Assembly: GCA_051004015.1 (NCBI GenBank)
Contig: JBPCKT010000154.1
Coordinates: 35,070-99,069, forward strand
DNA from: SXOA01 sp051004015
Lineage (GTDB): Bacteria > Planctomycetota > Planctomycetia > Pirellulales > Pirellulaceae
Direction: 5' to 3'
DNA length: 64,000 nucleotides
The position numbers and the translations under genes were made by a program. Each line of letters begins with the position of its first letter. The stretch's first letter is position 1. Below the pieces are notes generated by a model. It was not told where the DNA came from, searched no databases, and saw only the letters and a program-made list of their open reading frames with translations. Shown piece by piece: positions 59,885 to 64,000 of this stretch.

Positions 59885-60642
59885 CCAACCTGCGGCGGGC
59901 GAACGAAGTCTTCAAGGCGGCCGCCGGTGCGGACGGCAAGCACATAGAGCACACCCCCCTTTTGCCAGGCCCCCACTTCCCAGCCTCCCGAGATGCCAAT
60001 CTTCGAATAGGGGAGCGCATCAACCGGATAAATCCGCGTCGTGGGAATGACCAGCAGAATCGCATTACCCCCACGGCCGCCACGCAAAGTCAAAGAATAT
60101 GCCGTCATTTTCCCGCTGCTGGTGGAAATGGAGCTGGTGCCGGCAACGGCTCCAAGCACGCCGCCAGGCAATGCCTGGGGTTTCGTCGGCATCGCCATTT
60201 TGGAATCATTCCCGGCCCGGACTAGCCCTTCGATCTCCGTCGCCAACTGGTCCTTCGCAATCTCCTGCGGTGCTTGCGGCCAGTTTTGGTAAGTGACAAA
60301 GGCCACCATCGCGGAAGCCGCCACCGCGACGAGCCCGGCGGCAACTTGCAGGAACCGGCGGCGCTGCGGCGCTGCGGGAGATACTTGCGGTGCGTCATCC
60401 GTCGCTTTCATCGCAGCCAGCAATCGTGCTTCCAGACCTGCCGGCAAGGAAACGTCTTGCATCGCGATCTGGATCATGCGGCCGTCCTGACGGCTCTTCT
60501 CCCACTGGCCGCGAACTTCCGCGCTCTCGCGCAGGCCCACGTGCAGTTCCGCCAGGTCGGCGGCGTGCTCGGGCAGGTGCAGATCGTCGCTGTCGGGCCG
60601 ACAGGCGTCCATCTGCTCGCGAAGTGTGGGGCGCTGGTTCAT
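59881..60642 (-). CDS. Membrane-bound anti-sigma factor-like protein
   Basis: A 253-residue protein. The N-terminal cytoplasmic part (DACRPDSDDLHLPEHAADLAEL) lacks a clear zinc finger. One transmembrane helix lies at about residues 97-117 (LQVAAGLVAVAASAMVAFV), and a beta-rich outer domain follows (TAYSLTLRGGRGGNAILLVIPT, GISGGWEVGAWQKGGVLYVLAV), like the extracytoplasmic part of anti-sigma factors. Forty-nine bases downstream of an ECF sigma gene; function assigned from that position. Confidence 0.7.
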   Translation of the reverse strand: MNQRPTLREQMDACRPDSDDLHLPEHAADLAELHVGLRESAEVRGQWEKSRQDGRMIQIAMQDVSLPAGLEARLLAAMKATDDAPQVSPAAPQRRRFLQVAAGLVAVAASAMVAFVTYQNWPQAPQEIAKDQLATEIEGLVRAGNDSKMAMPTKPQALPGGVLGAVAGTSSISTSSGKMTAYSLTLRGGRGGNAILLVIPTTRIYPVDALPYSKIGISGGWEVGAWQKGGVLYVLAVRTGGRLEDFVRPPQVG

Positions 60643-60692
60643 TCCAAGGTCTCAGTTCAATCCTACGTCTCAAATCTCAAATCTCAAATCTT

Positions 60693-61334
60693 TTATCCTA
60701 CGGTCGCTCGTCGTCGGCCCGGCTTGCTCTCATTTCTGTCTTCCGCCGCACTCAGCCGCTCCCGCAGCTTTTGTTTGGCTCGGGAAAGCCGGCTCATGAC
60801 AGTGCCGATGGGGACGTCGAGCTCTTCCGCAATCTGCTTATACGATAATTCCTCAAAGTAAAACATCAGCAAAATCAGCCGCAGGTCGTCGTGCAGTTCA
60901 CTCAGGATCTGCTGCAACTCCTCGGCATCAACCAGCTCCAACTCGGCAACAGGCTGCGGCACATCCCCCATTTCCAGGTCCGCGAGGGTGCTGGTCATGG
61001 GAAACCGCTTCCGCCGCCATTTCAGGTAGCAACTCCGCAAAATCGCAAACAGCCAACCGGCCGCCCGCTCCGCCTCCCGAAGCTGGTGCAGCTTCTGCTG
61101 GGCGATGAGGAAAGCCTGCTGGGTCAAATCTTCGGCGTCCGCCGCCATCCCCGTCAGCCGGTAGGCATACCGGTAGAGGGGAGCGTGGTGGGCGGCAATC
61201 AGCCCGGCAATGTCCACGACCGGCCCGACGGAAGGCCCTGGCGAAGGTGCCAGTGCTGCCGACGATACCGGCTTCGGGGTGTGTCCCGCCAGACCATCCG
61301 GGTGGAGGTCTGGCGAGGGTTGCTTGCTGGGCAT
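60693..61334 (-). CDS. ECF RNA polymerase sigma factor
   Basis: A 213-residue sigma-70 family protein. Region 2: APLYRYAYRLTGMAADAEDLTQQAFLIAQQKL and AGWLFAILRSCYLKWRRKR. Region 4: ELHDDLRLILLMFYFEELSYKQIAEELDVPIGTVMSRLSRAKQKL. The first about 40 residues are a Pro/Ser-rich extension. Complete, unlike the split sigma gene at 33235. Probably controls its own operon with the following anti-sigma gene. Confidence 0.93.
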   Translation of the reverse strand: MPSKQPSPDLHPDGLAGHTPKPVSSAALAPSPGPSVGPVVDIAGLIAAHHAPLYRYAYRLTGMAADAEDLTQQAFLIAQQKLHQLREAERAAGWLFAILRSCYLKWRRKRFPMTSTLADLEMGDVPQPVAELELVDAEELQQILSELHDDLRLILLMFYFEELSYKQIAEELDVPIGTVMSRLSRAKQKLRERLSAAEDRNESKPGRRRATVG

Positions 61335-61651
61335 GAACCCTGTCCCTGCTTTGTAGAACCAGTGAGGCTATGGATTATTCCCGAAATTCGACGGTTCGTC
61401 ATGCATATTGGTGGGAATTCGGCGACAGAATCGCCGTAACTCCTTTGGCGGCAGGGTTCTATGGCCTAGAATCACACGCTCCCGGTTAGCCGGCATGAGT
61501 TGGGGGAATTCCGCTGACAGCAATTATTTTTTGACTAGGCTGGAATATCCGGGGAGTGAACCGGCTCCTAACTCATAGCGTTACTGACAATGCAGGATCG
61601 TCCTGCTGTCGAATATTTTGTTTTTTGGCGCAAGCCATAGGAAGAAGAGCC
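61335..61651. other. Intergenic region between the divergent sigma and lipoprotein genes
   Basis: About 315 bases. No gene, RNA or strong repeat seen; it should hold the two divergent promoters. A TTGACT element lies at 61531-61536, but no matching -10 box was found. Confidence 0.5.
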
Positions 61652-62005
61652 ATGAAGAAGATTTTTGCAATGTTCGCCGTTGCCGCACTGGCGTTTGCCG
61701 TCGGCTGCGGTCCCGAGGTCAAGAAGCCGGTCGTAATCGAGAAGAAGCCCGATGGCGGCACGGTCGTTGAAACCGAAACCAAGCCCGGCGAGACGACCGA
61801 AGTTAAGGTCGACGATAAGGGCAACGTGGAAGCCACGACCGAAAAGCCCGCCGAGCCCACGACCGAGCCGACGACCGAGAAGCCCGCCGAGCCGACCACC
61901 GAAAAGCCTGCAGAGGACAAGCCCGCAGAGGACAAGCCCGCTGAGGACAAGCCCGCTGAGGAGAAACCCGCCGAAGACAAGCCCGCCGCCGAAGGCGACA
62001 AGTAG
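61652..62005 (+). CDS. Small lipoprotein with TTEKPAE/DKPAE repeats
   Basis: A 117-residue lipoprotein: MKKIFAMFAVAALAFAVGC with a lipobox-like AVGC. The mature part is low complexity: charged VVETETKPGETTEVKVDDKG, then repeats of TTEKPAEP and DKPAE to the end. Such Pro/Glu/Lys repeats usually form an extended spacer across the periplasm. AGGAAGAAGAG is the ribosome-binding site. A terminator follows at 62064. Role unknown. Confidence 0.8.
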   Translation: MKKIFAMFAVAALAFAVGCGPEVKKPVVIEKKPDGGTVVETETKPGETTEVKVDDKGNVEATTEKPAEPTTEPTTEKPAEPTTEKPAEDKPAEDKPAEDKPAEEKPAEDKPAAEGDK

Positions 62006-62063
62006 TTCACTTCGCGGCGAATTCAGTCTCGGCTGAAGACCGCCGCGCGAACTTTCAACTACC

Positions 62064-62104
62064 AAGCGGGGAGCAGAGACCACGGTTTCTGTTCCCCGCT
62101 TTTG
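62064..62104 (+). terminator. Intrinsic terminator of the repeat lipoprotein gene
   Basis: AAGCGGGGAGCAGA (62064-62077) pairs with TCTGTTCCCCGCTT (62088-62101) with one G-T pair, then TTT. It lies 58 bases after the stop codon. Confidence 0.8.
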
Positions 62105-62206
62105 CGTTTCTTGGACAGACAATGCGCGGTTTCCAGCCAACTTGAATCATCAGGTCCGGCAGGATAGAACTGCGCATGAGCCAGGGGTTGTCGAAGGGAG
62201 CAGAGT

Positions 62207-63886
62207 ATGTCGCTCGATAAATCATGGCTGCCGATTGGCGCTGCCGCGGCAGTTGGCGGCATCTTGGCATTTGGAGTTGCCGCACTCGTCAGTCTGGCCA
62301 GCGGCGAGCCTCCACGAGCGGCTCCGTCCATTCCAGCGGCCAACGCTCCGCTCCCCGTCGCGGCGCAGGTCGCCCGGCAACCCGATCCGACTAAGCCCGA
62401 CGGTAGCATCAAGCCGCTGCATTCGGTCGACAAACCAAGGAAAGTGCCGGAGCCGTCTCACGAAATTGCCACGGCTCCCGCGGTCGAGCTGCGCGAGTTC
62501 AAACATGTGCTGCTCCGCCCAGCGAGTTACATGAAGATGCCGGAGGCCCGCGGGAAGCTTCATCGAGACTTCATCTGGAAGGCCGACGGCGAGATTCCGG
62601 CCGGCGAGCTGGTTCGCTACAGGCATTCGCCGCCATACGGCAACTCTCTGTGCGTGGTCGAGCGGACCAGCGGCTCCCATGTTCTGCTGCAATACACGTC
62701 CGACCTGCTCCGCGAATCGTGGCGGCTGGAAGTGACGGCGGACACGCGCCAACTCGCCGACACGCGGAATGCTTTTGCCTGGGATCTGTACCACCAATAT
62801 CGTGAGCAACCGGGCAATCTGTTCTTCTCTCCCGGCAGCATCGCCGAGGCACTGAGCATGGTCCTGGCCGGCGCACGGGGAGAAACAGCTGCGGAAATCA
62901 GCCGGGCGCTGAAACTCGACCAAAGTCCGGCGGATGTCCACGCCACAGGCGCCGATTTGCGAAAGCTGCTTGTTCAGCCCGACCGTCATCGGGGTTTTGA
63001 ATTGCTCATCGCCAACCGGGCCTGGGCTCAACAGGGATTTTCGATGGAGCAGCCCTTCACCAATCTGCTGGGCCAACACTACGGAGCAGAGATGGGGCTG
63101 GCCGATTTCAAAAAAAACCGGGATGCCGCTCGCCACGAGATGAACGCCTGGATTAGCGAGCAGACAAAAGGGCATTTGCCCGAGGTGATCATGCCCGCTG
63201 ACATCGACGATTTGACGCGGCTGGTGCTCGTGAATGCGGTCTATTTCTTGGGTGACTGGGATGTTCCCTTTAAGAAGGAGCTGACCCAAGATGCGCCCTT
63301 CTTCCTCGGAGACAACCAGCAGAAGCCAGTTCCGATGATGCATCGCCGCGCCCGGCTGCCCTATTATCACGGCAGCGGGTTCCAGGCAGCTTCGATTCCC
63401 TATGGCAAGGGACAACTGGCGATGGTGCTCATCGTTCCTGCGGAAGTTGAGGGGCTGGTCCCGCTGGAAGCAACGCTTTCCCGGCAAACCGTGGATAACT
63501 TGATGACCGGCATGAAGCCTCAGAATGTCGAGCTTGCCCTGCCGCGGCTGGAAATGCGTAGTCGCCTCGATTTAGCCCCAGCGCTGAAGAATCTGGGAAT
63601 GGATCAGGCGTTTGACCCTGTGCGGGCGGATTTTTCCGGGATGCACATTCCCAACGGCATGGTTGACGGAGACCGCCTGTTTGTTCAGAGCGCCATTCAT
63701 GAAGCGACCGTGAAGATCGATGAGGAGGGTACGGTTGCCGCGGCCGCCACAGTCTTCGCAATGGCCGGCGGCGTCGCTCCGCTGCCTCCTCCCCAAGTCC
63801 GCGCCGACCGCCCGTTCATTTTCCTGATTCGCGACCAACTGACGGGAAGTGTTCTGTTCATCGGTCGGGTGTTGGATCCGACATAA
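62207..63886 (+). CDS. Serpin-family protease inhibitor with membrane-anchored N-terminal extension
   Basis: A 559-residue protein. An N-terminal hydrophobic helix (residues 8-32) and about 130 linker residues precede a full serpin fold from about residue 180: NLFFSPGSIAEALSMVLAGARGETAAEI, LVNAVYFLGDWDVPF, and the reactive-loop hinge IDEEGTVAAAATVFAMAGG, whose EEGT.AAAAT pattern is that of inhibitory serpins. ADRPFIFLIRD follows. The target is unknown; the loop suggests a small or neutral P1 residue. Likely faces the periplasm. A dispersed repeat begins two bases past the stop. Confidence 0.92.
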   Translation: MSLDKSWLPIGAAAAVGGILAFGVAALVSLASGEPPRAAPSIPAANAPLPVAAQVARQPDPTKPDGSIKPLHSVDKPRKVPEPSHEIATAPAVELREFKHVLLRPASYMKMPEARGKLHRDFIWKADGEIPAGELVRYRHSPPYGNSLCVVERTSGSHVLLQYTSDLLRESWRLEVTADTRQLADTRNAFAWDLYHQYREQPGNLFFSPGSIAEALSMVLAGARGETAAEISRALKLDQSPADVHATGADLRKLLVQPDRHRGFELLIANRAWAQQGFSMEQPFTNLLGQHYGAEMGLADFKKNRDAARHEMNAWISEQTKGHLPEVIMPADIDDLTRLVLVNAVYFLGDWDVPFKKELTQDAPFFLGDNQQKPVPMMHRRARLPYYHGSGFQAASIPYGKGQLAMVLIVPAEVEGLVPLEATLSRQTVDNLMTGMKPQNVELALPRLEMRSRLDLAPALKNLGMDQAFDPVRADFSGMHIPNGMVDGDRLFVQSAIHEATVKIDEEGTVAAAATVFAMAGGVAPLPPPQVRADRPFIFLIRDQLTGSVLFIGRVLDPT

Positions 63887-63887
63887 A

Positions 63888-63950
63888 GTGGGGTAGGCTT
63901 CCCACCCGCCCAGGAACTCCCTTGTTTGGCAGGCTGGAAGCCTCCCCCAC
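63888..63950 (+). repeat. Dispersed repeat copy 3, in inverted-pair form
   Basis: GTGGGGTAGGCTTCC (63888-63902) and GGAAGCCTCCCCCAC (63936-63950) are inverted, 14 of 15 bases matching, 33-base loop. It follows the serpin stop in the same sense orientation as the copies at 9944 and 13075. Confidence 0.82.
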
Positions 63951-64000
63951 CGCTGGGTCACAGCCACCTTGCCCGCGGCCCCCCGCGGGAGGCCATTGCG

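Noticed and set aside
61568..62140. Gly/Leu-rich and Ser/Ala-rich frames on the minus strand
   Set aside because: Antisense of the low-complexity TTEKPAE lipoprotein, which has a proper signal peptide and terminator.
1..64000. tRNA or rRNA genes
   Set aside because: I looked for T-loop GTTCGANTC with matching acceptor stems and for rRNA-like stretches; only coding matches were found. A covariance-model scan would be decisive.

Overview
The window reads as a high-GC chromosome segment of a planctomycete (Planctomycetota). The evidence is the family mix: two DUF1501 proteins, a DUF1549/DUF1553 protein, a DUF1559 protein with a prepilin-type N-terminus, a Ser/Thr kinase fused to WD40 repeats, several Gfo/Idh/MocA proteins, a degenerate sulfatase and many Tat or Sec signals. 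LpxA points to a lipid A outer membrane. Genus cannot be fixed. No rRNA, tRNA, CRISPR array, prophage or intact insertion sequence was found.

Layout. 1-5.5 kb (minus): partial kinase/WD40 gene, tandem GNAT protein, Rieske ferredoxin and a PSP1-type protein with a Cys-rich tail. 5.6-8.5 kb (plus): bioB, a lipoprotein and a DUF1559 protein. 8.5-14.4 kb: PhoX-like DUF839 protein, class III aminotransferase, a vapBC-type toxin-antitoxin pair and an oxidoreductase. 14.6-22.3 kb: MATE exporter, beta-propeller di-haem cytochrome, two thioredoxin-fold proteins and an SGNH hydrolase. 22.3-29 kb: operon of DUF1501, pre-peptidase-like and DUF1549/DUF1553 genes. 29.9-31.3 kb: hemH plus a [2Fe-2S] protein. 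31.3-35.6 kb: second DUF1501 gene, then a frame-disrupted ECF sigma gene with its anti-sigma gene. 35.6-44.2 kb: two hybrid histidine kinases, one with eleven near-identical 92-residue HAMP units. 44.7-48.3 kb: overlapping pxpB-pxpC-pxpA-oxidoreductase operon (5-oxoproline use). 48.4-59.1 kb: CHAD protein, DHDPS-family protein, an esterase/pseudo-sulfatase/giant glycosidase-like operon and lpxA. 59.3-63.9 kb: methyltransferase, second ECF sigma/anti-sigma pair, repetitive lipoprotein and a serpin.

The most unusual theme is a set of different short palindromic repeats sitting on gene ends. One family lies at or just after three stop codons in the same sense orientation and gives two unrelated proteins the same ending, K-V-G-stop. 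Others supply the apparent start region of the MATE gene, the n-region of the DUF1549 signal peptide and the first codons of the pseudo-sulfatase. This resembles the in-frame palindromic elements known in Rickettsia, but copy number and family limits need a whole-genome search.
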